Both the position numbers and the translations under genes were made by a program. 6,334 nt of DNA from Candidatus Coatesiibacteriota bacterium (lineage in GTDB: Bacteria; RBG-13-66-14): NCBI GenBank assembly GCA_014728185.1, contig WJMB01000090.1:1-6334 (forward strand), written 5' to 3'. Shown piece after piece: positions 1 through 6,037 of this stretch; position 1 is the stretch's first letter, and the number at the start of each line of letters is the position of its first letter. The notes beneath the pieces are model-generated. The model had not been told where the DNA came from. It saw only the letters and a list, made by a program, of their open reading frames with translations, and did no database searches.

Positions 1-1
1 C

Positions 2-499
2 GGCGTCCTGCTGGGCTGGACGGTCAGCGGCGACCTGCCCGCCGGTGTCCGTGTCCTGCGCGGCGAGAGCGACCCCGTCGCCGTCTCGGGCAGTCTGCCC
101 GGTGGGACCACCCGCTGGCTGGATCGCGGCGTCGAGCCCGGCGGGAGTTACGTCTACTGGCTGGAAACAACGGATAGCGACGGTCGCACCGAGCGCTTCG
201 GTCCCACGGCGGCCGTCGTCGTGCCGGAGTCCGCACATCAACTCGCCCTCCACGAACCGTATCCCAATCCGTCGTCGGGAAGCGTCAGCATCGCCTTCAC
301 GCTGCCCGAGACCCAGCGCGTCAGCCTGAGCGTCTACGACCTGGCCGGGCGCCGGGTGGCCGTGCTGTCCGAAGGCGAGCTGCCCGCCGGGCGCCACGCC
401 GTAAGCTGGAACTGCACCGCCGAGGCCGCCGGCGTCTATCTGCTACGGTTAAAGACGCGAGGCGAGGCGCTCAGCCGCCGGGTGGTCGTCGGCCGGTAA
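2..499 (+). CDS. C-terminal part of a secreted/surface protein with Fn3-like domain and T9SS/FlgD-like sorting tail (5' partial)
   Basis: The reading frame is open from the window edge to TAA at 497-499, giving 165 residues; the start lies outside. Residues 1 to about 75 look like a fibronectin-III-type beta sandwich (repeated short strands, 'YVYWLETTDSDG'). Residues about 83-165 form the tail common in exported proteins of the FCB group and related candidate phyla: 'EPYPNPSSGSVSIAFTLP', then 'LSVYDLAGRRVAVL', then 'GVYLLRLKT' and a basic end. In characterised Bacteroidetes such C-terminal domains direct type IX secretion; in candidate phyla the homologous FlgD-like Ig fold is abundant but its route is less certain. 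The activity of the full protein cannot be told because the N-terminal catalytic or binding part is missing. A terminator follows 25 bp after the stop, so this is the last gene of its transcript. The frame is clear; the sorting role is inferred from family resemblance. Confidence 0.9.
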   Translation, partial: GVLLGWTVSGDLPAGVRVLRGESDPVAVSGSLPGGTTRWLDRGVEPGGSYVYWLETTDSDGRTERFGPTAAVVVPESAHQLALHEPYPNPSSGSVSIAFTLPETQRVSLSVYDLAGRRVAVLSEGELPAGRHAVSWNCTAEAAGVYLLRLKTRGEALSRRVVVGR

Positions 500-524
500 A
501 GAGTTGTTGGTATTGCGGCAAACG

Positions 525-550
525 GGCGGGATTAGCATCCCGCCACTTTT
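525..550 (+). terminator. Rho-independent terminator of the secreted-protein gene
   Basis: A perfect 8-bp stem, GGCGGGAT (525-532) and ATCCCGCC (537-544), closes on a TAGC loop and is followed by AC and TTTT at 547-550. It starts 25 bp after the TAA stop. The T-run is short, but the GC-rich stem and position fit an intrinsic terminator. Confidence 0.75.
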
Positions 551-922
551 AGTGTGGCTCCAGGCTTTCCCGCGCTTGGGGTCGTGTGTTGCCGGAAAAA
601 TGGGCTATCCCGCTAATTGTTCCGGCGGCCTCAACCAGACAAGGCTCCAGGAACAGCAGCCTATTGCTTTTTCAATGCCTCGAGGGCGACCTGATGCTTT
701 ATCGAGTTGAAGCCTTCAGCCAGCAAACATTTATAGCAAGTCACTTGCAGCAGCATCAAGCAAGGGTTCAGTTTCGCTTGACGATCCCATGAATCATTAC
801 CATGCATTAAGAAAACGCAGCGGGATCCGTTTCAGGTGCACCCAAACAGCGATTGCCCGCTCGGTGAACCTTTCAATATCGGCCCTGATTTGGTTCGAAC
901 AAGTTCCATGATACCAATGACA
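551..922. other. Gene-poor stretch, less GC-rich than the flanking genes
   Basis: About 370 bp lies between two converging transcripts, each ending in a hairpin. The base composition looks clearly less GC-rich than the coding DNA on either side. No RNA gene, repeat array or strong promoter was recognised. The only open frame with protein-like composition is a 48-codon minus-strand ORF at 661-807, listed separately. The stretch could be a decayed gene or mobile-element remnant, or ordinary spacer. Confidence 0.5.
661..807 (-). CDS. Doubtful 48-aa small ORF, possible decayed gene fragment
   Basis: An ATG at 807-805 opens a 48-codon frame ending in TAG (663-661). The peptide begins MHGNDSWDRQAKLNP and ends in a plausible amphipathic helix, HQVALEALKKQ, with a CYKC motif at residues 24-27. 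Its composition is more protein-like than the other frames here. Against it, there is no Shine-Dalgarno sequence before the ATG, no promoter was found, and I recognise no family. A second minus-strand frame just upstream, ending at 797 with IPLRFLNAW, overlaps it in another register, so both could be pieces of one frameshifted gene. Expression is unsupported. Confidence 0.2.
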   Translation of the reverse strand: MHGNDSWDRQAKLNPCLMLLQVTCYKCLLAEGFNSIKHQVALEALKKQ

Positions 923-944
923 AACCGCCCCGTCAGGGGCGGTT
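923..944 (-). terminator. Hairpin terminator of the tRNA-Ile/membrane protein unit
   Basis: On the minus strand AACCGCCCC pairs perfectly with GGGGCGGTT (9 bp) around a 4-nt TGAC loop, starting about 40 bp past the TAG stop of the membrane protein. The tail reads TGTCATT, only moderately T-rich, so termination may be incomplete, but stem strength and position support the call. Confidence 0.65.
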
Positions 945-984
945 GATAACAAGGGGTTCAGACAAGGATGATTGCGGTGTCGGC

Positions 985-2049
985 CTAGACGTTGAGCTTC
1001 TTGGCCGCCGCCCGGTCGCGCAGCCAGGCGAAGACGGCGATGAAGATGGCCAGCACGCAGCCCGCGCCCAGAATCATCGCGGTGCCGCCCTCGGCGAAGA
1101 GGATGATCGCCAGGTAGACGAAGGCAGCCAGGAAGCCGAAGGCCAGCACCCAGCCGATGCCGTTCTTGAGCCATTCGGGCAGGCGGAACTTGCCGGCGAT
1201 GACCACGATCAGGGTGATGATCACGCCGATGATGCCGATGATGTTGGGCCGGCTCTTGATGATGTATTCGCCGGAGAGATGGTAGTGCTGGAGGGCGTCC
1301 TCGCTGCGCCAGGTGAAGGTCTTGGCGGCGGAGTCGACGCTGGTGACGGTGACGACTTCGGCGTTGGGGCTTTCGTAGACGTTGCCCTCGGCGTCGGCGA
1401 TGGAGCCGATGATGACCTCGTGGCCGACCTCGATGCCCGAGGCGTCGGCTACGGCGGCGTCGGTGTCGCCGGGACGCAGGACGATCTGCTCGTCACGGAA
1501 GGACTTGATCTCGGCGACCAGGGCCTGGCCTTCAGCCTGGGCGCCCTCGACGACGACGGTTTTGGGCTCCAGCTTGCGCTCGATTTCGAGGTTGATCGAG
1601 GTCTGGAGCAGATCGCCGCCGATCAGGATGAAGATGAACACGCCGGCCATCACCACGGCCATTACCCAGCCGCCGATGTTGGAGGCCGATTCGCTCTTGG
1701 CCACCCAGGAATTGAGCAGCATCACCAGCACGCCGATCACCGCGCAGCCGGCGATGAACAGGCTGGTGTAGAGGAAGCTCTCAGGCATCAGCAGGCCCAC
1801 GGCGACGGCCACGATGATGATGCCCAGGGCGCCGACGATGATCACCCGGACGCGGGAGGGGGCGCTGCGTTCGTGCTTGCGCGGGAGCTTGCCGACCATG
1901 ATGCCCGAGAAGATGACCGACAGCATGGCCAGGGCGATCCAGCCGATCTGCCAGCCGCTGACGATGGACATCAGGATGGAGGCGGCCGCGACGACGCTGG
2001 AGATGATCAGCAGCAGCTTGTAGGGTGGAGCCTTCTTGACTTCGGACAC
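985..2049 (-). CDS. Polytopic inner-membrane protein with large extracytoplasmic domain, function unknown
   Basis: The protein is 354 aa. I chose the GTG at 2049-2047 because a GGGAGG Shine-Dalgarno lies a few bases before it; the open frame continues upstream to an ATG at 2148, but that would be inside the tRNA gene. About eight hydrophobic segments are visible near residues 12-30, 35-53, 68-88, 93-112, 125-145, 269-286, 297-319 and 323-343. Basic clusters (K54, R57, K58, R61, R66; K and R after residue 285; RDRAAAKK at the C-terminus) suit an N-in, C-in topology. That places about 120 residues between segments 5 and 6 outside the cytoplasm. This domain is polar and beta-rich (ASGIEVGHEVIIGS, AEVVTVTSVDSAAKTFTW) and recalls a short beta motif seen in phage structural and carbohydrate-active proteins. 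I do not recognise the family and see no transporter or enzyme signature. It lies 35 bp downstream of tRNA-Ile and probably shares its promoter. Confidence 0.88.
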   Translation of the reverse strand: MSEVKKAPPYKLLLIISSVVAAASILMSIVSGWQIGWIALAMLSVIFSGIMVGKLPRKHERSAPSRVRVIIVGALGIIIVAVAVGLLMPESFLYTSLFIAGCAVIGVLVMLLNSWVAKSESASNIGGWVMAVVMAGVFIFILIGGDLLQTSINLEIERKLEPKTVVVEGAQAEGQALVAEIKSFRDEQIVLRPGDTDAAVADASGIEVGHEVIIGSIADAEGNVYESPNAEVVTVTSVDSAAKTFTWRSEDALQHYHLSGEYIIKSRPNIIGIIGVIITLIVVIAGKFRLPEWLKNGIGWVLAFGFLAAFVYLAIILFAEGGTAMILGAGCVLAIFIAVFAWLRDRAAAKKLNV

Positions 2050-2084
2050 CGTCGCCCTCCCGGGGTGGACAGGTAATATGGAAG

Positions 2085-2163
<79 letters not shown>

Positions 2164-2193
2164 ACGTCAACAGTGCTTGGAGAAGGGTGAGTA

Positions 2194-2222
2194 ATTGTAG
2201 CAGAGCACCCTTGGATTGGCAA
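2194..2222 (-). promoter_or_regulatory. Sigma70-type promoter of tRNA-Ile
   Basis: On the minus strand TTGCCA (2222-2217, 5 of 6 to TTGACA) is separated by 17 bp from TACAAT (2199-2194, 5 of 6 to TATAAT). Predicted start is near 2187, about 24 nt before the mature tRNA 5' end. No terminator separates the tRNA from the downstream membrane-protein gene, so this promoter probably serves both. Confidence 0.75.
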
Positions 2223-2372
2223 GGGGTGGTGGGTGGCCGGTCGTTTACGTTTCTGTGAGGCTTTGACACCTCGCGCCCGGACAGCCAAGGGTAAATGGGT
2301 GAACGGCGGCCCTTCGGTCGGGTGTTTGTCCCCCTCGGGTGTTTGCCTACCCGTTAAACCCCCGAATCAACA

Positions 2373-2448
2373 GCCCCCTTGCAAGCTCCCTTGCAAGCCC
2401 CCCTTGCAAGCCCCCCTTGCAAGCCCCCCTTGCAAGCCCCCTTGCAGC
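2373..2448. repeat. 13-bp tandem repeat (TTGCAAGCCCCCC), about six units
   Basis: TTGCAAG or a one-base variant begins at 2379, 2391, 2404, 2417, 2430 and 2442, giving spacings of 12, 13, 13, 13 and 12 bp, with C-runs of 3-6 between. On the minus strand this reads as G-runs of 5, 6, 6, 6 and 3, each separated by CTTGCAA. That satisfies the usual G-quadruplex pattern of four or more G3+ runs with loops of 1-7. Every internal unit boundary also holds the 8-bp palindrome CTTGCAAG. The period is not a multiple of three, so repeat-length change would shift any frame; this argues against a coding repeat. It lies downstream of a strong minus-strand promoter and upstream of the tRNA-Ile promoter. Confidence 0.9.
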
Positions 2449-2483
2449 ATCCGCGGGGGATGGCATCCCGCGCGGAAAGCTAG

Positions 2484-2511
2484 AGTATACCAGCCCATGG
2501 AGGAGTGTCAA
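2484..2511 (-). promoter_or_regulatory. Near-consensus sigma70-type promoter with no identified gene downstream
   Basis: On the minus strand a perfect TTGACA (2511-2506) is followed after 16 bp by TATACT (2489-2484, 5 of 6 to TATAAT). Transcription would start near 2477 and run leftward through the G-run tandem repeat toward tRNA-Ile, whose own promoter is about 260 bp further on. No gene with a ribosome binding site follows. The product may be a non-coding RNA or a long leader for the tRNA unit. Confidence 0.65.
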
Positions 2512-2603
2512 GGGGTAAGGGGCTGCGGGGTTTGATGCGCGGCGGCTTCGGGGCTTGTCGACACTTGGCGCGTGACGAGACCGTTCCCGGGCTCAGGGAG
2601 GTG

Positions 2604-3341
2604 TCAGGGGCGTCGGCTCTGGCGGGCCAGCAGGACCGTTCCGCCCAGGCCCTCGGCCAGGGACAGCAGCGCTCCCGCCCAGCCACCGATGAGCAGCGTG
2701 GTCAGCAGGATCGCTCCGGCGGTAGCCGCGCCGAAGAAGAGCCTTTGGCGGCGCAGGGACTCCTCGAGGGGACGGGGCGGGTTCTCTGTGTAGATGGAAT
2801 CCACCAGGGCCAGGGCCACCTGGCGACGGTCTGCGAGACGGTAGCGCAGGCGGTGCGCAGGCAGGTGGACCAGGGCGCTGCGCCGGTAACCCCGACTGCT
2901 CAGTCCGCGCTGCTTGAGGCGGCTCCCGGCCCGTCGCGGGCTCACCCCGGGGCGGACCAGCTCATAGCCGTCGGCGGGCTCTTTGAAGGTGGTCAGCGTC
3001 GAGGGGGCCAGAGTGATCCGGCGCAGAAAGCGGGCGGCGAGGTCGTCCCAGGCCGACTCCCAGATCGGATCGCCGTGCTCCGGGACGAAGAGGTACACCG
3101 GGATGTAGAGGGCGCGGTCGGTCTCCACCTCGCAGCCCAGACCCATCTCACCCAGGTGCTCGACGAGGCGCTGGGCCGGGTCCAGGGGGGCCAGGCTCGA
3201 GGTCAGGTGGAGCAGTGCCTCGCCGGTGGGGAAGACGTAGTTGATGGCGCCGCAGGTCGGACAGGCCACGCCGGGGCCGACCCGGCTCAGTCCGCGTCCG
3301 CATTCGCCGCAGGGGGCGGTTCTGTCGGGTCGGGGACTCAT
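2604..3341 (-). CDS. Zinc-ribbon protein with C-terminal transmembrane segment(s), function unknown
   Basis: The protein is 245 aa. Its ATG (3341-3339) overlaps the TGA of the upstream HEAT gene as ATGA, so translation is probably coupled. An N-terminal zinc ribbon is shown by C11-x2-C14 and C27-x2-C30 (CGEC, CPTC), with spacing normal for a structural Zn knuckle pair. The middle (about 75-185) is mixed alpha/beta with 'IYIPVYLFVPE'-like and 'RLRYRLADRRQVALALVDS' stretches. This layout, a ribbon followed by a (K/R)Y-x-aromatic strand domain and a membrane anchor, is common among unnamed bacterial zinc-ribbon membrane proteins. A hydrophobic region spans about 202-238, enough for one or two membrane helices, and the tail is basic (RQSRRP). 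The zinc ribbon therefore probably faces the cytoplasm. No catalytic motif is visible. Open reading continues upstream of this ATG inside the HEAT gene but has the Arg/Pro-rich look of an out-of-frame shadow. Confidence 0.88.
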   Translation of the reverse strand: MSPRPDRTAPCGECGRGLSRVGPGVACPTCGAINYVFPTGEALLHLTSSLAPLDPAQRLVEHLGEMGLGCEVETDRALYIPVYLFVPEHGDPIWESAWDDLAARFLRRITLAPSTLTTFKEPADGYELVRPGVSPRRAGSRLKQRGLSSRGYRRSALVHLPAHRLRYRLADRRQVALALVDSIYTENPPRPLEESLRRQRLFFGAATAGAILLTTLLIGGWAGALLSLAEGLGGTVLLARQSRRP

Positions 3342-5095
3342 GGACGCTGGATGTACTCCTCGAGTGCCGCCCGGGCCGGGGCGTCGCGGTGGGACTCCAG
3401 GACCCAGAGGGCGTCGTCGCGGGCCGCGGGCTCCTCGCTCGCCTCGAGGACCCGGCGGCAGACCCGGGCGACTCCCTCGGCGAGGTTGGGATCGTCGGCG
3501 CGGGCCAACAGCTCCCGGGCCGGATAGCCGGTGCCCGCCGTCAGCGATCGCCCGCCCAGGCAGGCGATCATGGATTCCAGATAGGGCTCCAGGGGCAATT
3601 GCTCCAGGTAGCCCAGCATGGTCAGGGCGAAGGCGTTGTCGCCGGTTTCCAGAACACTGCGCACCAGCTTCACCGCGCCATCGTCGCCGGCGTGAGCCAG
3701 GGCGGCGGCGGCGGCCAGGCCCACGGGCCAGGGTCGCGCGTTGTCCTCGAAAACGTCCCGCAAGAGCCCCTGGGAGGCGTCGTCGCCGCGCAGGGCCCAG
3801 CAAGCCGCGGCGGCCACGGGGGTGGCCGCGTCGGCGGTCAGTTCGCCCAGCGTGGGCGCGCTTACCTCGAGGGAAGCGTGCAGAGCCAAGGCGGCGGCGG
3901 CGCGGGCGTCGACGGAACGCTCGGCGTCCTCGCCGACGGCGACGAGGACGGAACGGGCCGTCTCTCCGCCAAGATTTCCCAAGACCCTCAACTCGCCGGG
4001 GTTGAGCTCGGGAACGGCGTTTCCGTCCAGACCGAGGGTTCCGTGGATCAAGGCCTCCGCCGTCTCCCGGGGCAGCAGCAGGGCGGCCTGGAGGGCGTAA
4101 CCGCGCTCGGGGTCCTCTCCGTTGAGCAGGTCTTGGATCACACCCGTAGCGAGTTCGGCGTCAGCGCCGTTCAGCGGCTCGCCCAGTCGGCTGAGGACGC
4201 GCAAGCAGACACCGGCGGGGAAGCCGTCGTCCTCCAGCAGCTCCAGCGCTCGCTCAGCGGTCCCGGCGGCGTCGAGCTCCGCGGCGCGCAGCAGCGCCGG
4301 GGGATAATCCCGGGCCGCCTCCAGCAGGGCCGTTTCCCAGCCCGGGGGGCGGCGCAGGCGCAACAGCTCGAGCAGTTCGGCGATCAACTCCGTTTCCGGA
4401 TCGCGGAGCAACTCGATAAAGACGTCGTCGCTGCGCGGGTCGGCGATGCGCAGGGCTGCCCGCAAGCAAGCCGCGCACTCTTCGGCCCGGTCGTCGTCGC
4501 TCTCCCGGGCCGCCTCGATGCCGGCGGCGCACTCCAGCAGCTCCTCGACGCCGACACCGATCAACCCCAGAGCCACGGCGGCGGCTAGACGGACCTTGCG
4601 GCTCTCGTCGTCCAGCGCAACCAGCAGCTCGTCGGCGGCTGCGCCGTAGCGCAGGCGGCCGAGGAGGTAGGCGGCCCGGGTCCTTTCGTCGGCGTCGCCC
4701 TCGGCTAGCAGCGTCAGCAAAAGCTCGTGGGCCTCGGGGGAATCTGCGCGTCGGGCCAACTCGAGCAGGCGGTTGAAGGCCGGCTGATCATAATCGCTCC
4801 AGCCCTCGACCAGCGCGGGCAGGGCCTCGGCGGCGCCCAGGGCGAAGACGGCGCGCTGGAGCTCGGGTAGCAGGCGCTCGGCCTCCAGGTAGTGGGCGGC
4901 CAAGGGACCCGCCGCCGCTGGATCGTCCCGGCGGACCAGCTCGACGACGACCTCGAGCAGCTCGTCTTCCGGCGTGGCGCCGTCGATGAGCTCGACGAGC
5001 TCGCCGGTCGTCCGCAAGGAATAGTCTAACCCGCCACCCGACGGGGCCGCCGTGAGCAAGGCCGTTATGACGATGCCGGGGAGTAGTCGTCGCAT
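3338..5095 (-). CDS. Exported HEAT-repeat-like alpha-solenoid protein
   Basis: The protein is 585 aa, starting at the ATG at 5095-5093 with a modest GGGA ribosome-binding match about 8 nt before it. Residues 1 to about 22 are a signal peptide (MRRLLPGIVITALLTAAPSG): two arginines, a hydrophobic core, then small residues suitable for cleavage. It should be periplasmic or surface-exposed; there is no lipobox cysteine. The rest is almost entirely Leu/Ala/Glu-rich helices in pairs. The clearest HEAT/PBS-lyase-type repeat is residues 134-181, with 'RTRAAYLLGRLRYGAAADELLVALDD' features and 'KVRLAAAVALGLIG'. Further degenerate copies recur to the C-terminus, for example 'DARAAAALALHASL' and 'VGLAAAAALAHAGDDGAVKLVRSVL'. 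HEAT solenoids are protein-binding scaffolds, so a binding role is inferred; the partner is unknown, but the coupled zinc-ribbon membrane protein is the obvious candidate. The protein is strongly acidic. It is first in a two-gene operon with a promoter about 50 bp upstream. Confidence 0.93.
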   Translation of the reverse strand: MRRLLPGIVITALLTAAPSGGGLDYSLRTTGELVELIDGATPEDELLEVVVELVRRDDPAAAGPLAAHYLEAERLLPELQRAVFALGAAEALPALVEGWSDYDQPAFNRLLELARRADSPEAHELLLTLLAEGDADERTRAAYLLGRLRYGAAADELLVALDDESRKVRLAAAVALGLIGVGVEELLECAAGIEAARESDDDRAEECAACLRAALRIADPRSDDVFIELLRDPETELIAELLELLRLRRPPGWETALLEAARDYPPALLRAAELDAAGTAERALELLEDDGFPAGVCLRVLSRLGEPLNGADAELATGVIQDLLNGEDPERGYALQAALLLPRETAEALIHGTLGLDGNAVPELNPGELRVLGNLGGETARSVLVAVGEDAERSVDARAAAALALHASLEVSAPTLGELTADAATPVAAAACWALRGDDASQGLLRDVFEDNARPWPVGLAAAAALAHAGDDGAVKLVRSVLETGDNAFALTMLGYLEQLPLEPYLESMIACLGGRSLTAGTGYPARELLARADDPNLAEGVARVCRRVLEASEEPAARDDALWVLESHRDAPARAALEEYIQRP

Positions 5096-5142
5096 GTGTG
5101 ATTCCCGGAGGGAGTCGCGGACGCGGATCGAGCGATTGGTTG

Positions 5143-5171
5143 ATTATAGCACGACGCCGGGGGCGGGTCTA
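5143..5171 (-). promoter_or_regulatory. Promoter of the HEAT/zinc-ribbon operon
   Basis: On the minus strand a perfect TATAAT (5148-5143) has TAGACC (5171-5166, 4 of 6 to TTGACA) 17 bp upstream. The start is predicted near 5136, leaving a leader of about 40 nt to the ATG at 5095. The -10 is exact; the -35 is weaker. Confidence 0.65.
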
Positions 5172-5970
5172 AGGGCGGGGGCGTTGACGCGGCCGCCTGT
5201 TGGCAGTAGGATGGACGGCGGTAATCGGGAGCCTCTACGTCAACACCTACCTCAGCCCTGGTGTCTCACATGATGCCTCAGGCGGTTGGAGGGTGTACAG
5301 GCACACATCGCCTTCGTGCGCTGAGCGGCGATACCGCAGGTTGCCGGTCATCCCGGAATGTATTTGTAAGTTGTTTGATCACGGGACTATCACACATGCT
5401 TGAACAGGTGTATATCGCTAATAGCTTGATATGTAGTGGCTTGTAGCTGTGCAAATTGCCCCAGTTTGTGCGTTGCCTGGTGGTGGAAAAACCAGACTTG
5501 CTCTATGAGGGTGCTTCTAAGAATCCGCAGAGAGTCGGGAAGTCGCGACTCCTGATCTGCATACCGGGCATCCCAGGTAGAATGAGACTAAACGCCTTTT
5601 TTAATTGCGACTTTAGCTGATATCGAAACATTTGCATATCGAGCTGGAGCCCTTCGTGAGGTGATTGTCAGCACTTCCGTTCCAAATGCCGCTCTATTGC
5701 ATTTTAGACCTAGGTTCAGCTTCAGGTGATAATCCCTTGATCACATATGCTTATAGCAAGCATCGAAGTGCTCCGGAAGCGCAGAATAATGGGCTGGATC
5801 ATCACAAGAATCCTAGGCGACACCCACGTCAGCGGACCAACCAGGAGAACGCTGATACGAGACTAGGGCAAGCAACGTTACAGATTAACTCCTCACCATG
5901 CGGGACCAAACCGGCACCTGTTGTCTGATAATTATCTTAGGGATCGTATACCTTATTCGGACCGGCATCT

Positions 5971-5994
5971 GTATGTAACATGCTGTTAACATAC
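5971..5994. repeat. Imperfect inverted repeat upstream of the transposase (operator-like)
   Basis: GTATGTAACA (5971-5980) and TGTTAACATAC (5984-5994) are reverse complements apart from one extra base, with a 3-bp spacer. The right arm contains the 8-bp palindrome TGTTAACA (5984-5991), which covers the -35 of the transposase promoter. It could be a repressor site or lie within the left end of the element; the other end is outside the window, so the two cannot be told apart. Confidence 0.55.
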
Positions 5995-6014
5995 GGGATG
6001 GGCTGTGTTATTCT
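5986..6014 (+). promoter_or_regulatory. Promoter of the transposase gene
   Basis: TTAACA (5986-5991, 5 of 6 to TTGACA) and TATTCT (6009-6014, 4 of 6 to TATAAT) are separated by 17 bp. The start would be near 6021, between two in-frame GTG codons (6005 and 6038), which supports the later one as the translation start. Confidence 0.55.
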
Positions 6015-6037
6015 GTCACAAAAAAGGGGGCCAAAAA

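Larger units (their letters stand above)
2223..2603. other. Intergenic region with promoter and tandem repeat, no convincing gene
   Basis: About 380 bp separates the end of the zinc-ribbon gene from the tRNA-Ile promoter. It holds the 13-bp repeat array, the minus-strand promoter at 2484-2511, and an 11-bp direct repeat TCGGGTGTTTG at 2318-2328 and 2335-2345. A 39-codon minus-strand frame (ATG 2466, TAG 2347) crosses the array but has no Shine-Dalgarno and a repeat-driven Gly/Arg/Ala composition, so I do not call it a gene. No good terminator was found for the operon ending at 2604. Confidence 0.6.
5172..6037. other. Long gene-poor region, less GC-rich than the operon, between the HEAT operon and the transposase
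   Basis: About 865 bp holds no open frame I can support: the longest stretches have no ribosome binding site and no recognisable protein. Composition shifts from strongly GC-rich near 5172 to roughly balanced from about 5340 on. Visible items are a 10-bp palindrome AGTCGCGACT at 5541-5550 nested in a GAGTCG/CGACTC pair (5532-5537/5546-5551), a hairpin ATGCTT/AAGCAT at 5747-5763, and an imperfect direct repeat ACCGGCAYCTGT at 5910-5921 and 5961-5972. The transposase promoter and inverted repeat at the right edge are listed separately. The region may be acquired DNA or a decayed element. Confidence 0.5.

Noticed and set aside
880..910. GGTTCGAAC as the T-arm of a tRNA
   Set aside because: The flanking bases give only a 3-bp stem, and no acceptor or anticodon arm can be placed around it.
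943..2076. Long plus-strand open frame of 377 codons
   Set aside because: It lies opposite the membrane protein, is extremely rich in Asp, His and Gly, begins at the terminator hairpin and has no ribosome binding site: the usual antisense shadow of a GC-rich gene.
2373..2448. CRISPR-like array
   Set aside because: Units of 12-13 bp are directly adjacent with no unique spacers, and no cas gene is present.
2347..2466. 39-codon minus-strand ORF through the tandem repeat
   Set aside because: No Shine-Dalgarno, a very short leader, and a sequence dictated by the G-rich repeat in shifting registers.
2455..2476. Hairpin GGGAT/ATCCC as a terminator
   Set aside because: The stem is interrupted by unpaired G's and no T-run follows on either strand; it also sits just after the promoter start.
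2505..3527. Plus-strand open frame of 340 codons opposite the zinc-ribbon gene
   Set aside because: Low-complexity Gly/Gln/Arg/Ala content; it crosses an operon junction that is well explained on the other strand.
3389..4588. Plus-strand open frame of 399 codons opposite the HEAT gene
   Set aside because: Gln/Gly-rich composition with no domain and no ribosome binding site, while the minus strand shows a signal peptide and coherent helical repeats.
5532..5551. GAGTCG/CGACTC hairpin with AGTCGCGACT palindrome as a terminator or regulatory site
   Set aside because: No T-run and no gene in the right position; short palindromes of this size occur by chance.
5665..5928. 87-codon plus-strand open frame from a TTG codon
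   Set aside because: No ribosome binding site, no recognisable domain, and composition like the surrounding non-coding DNA.
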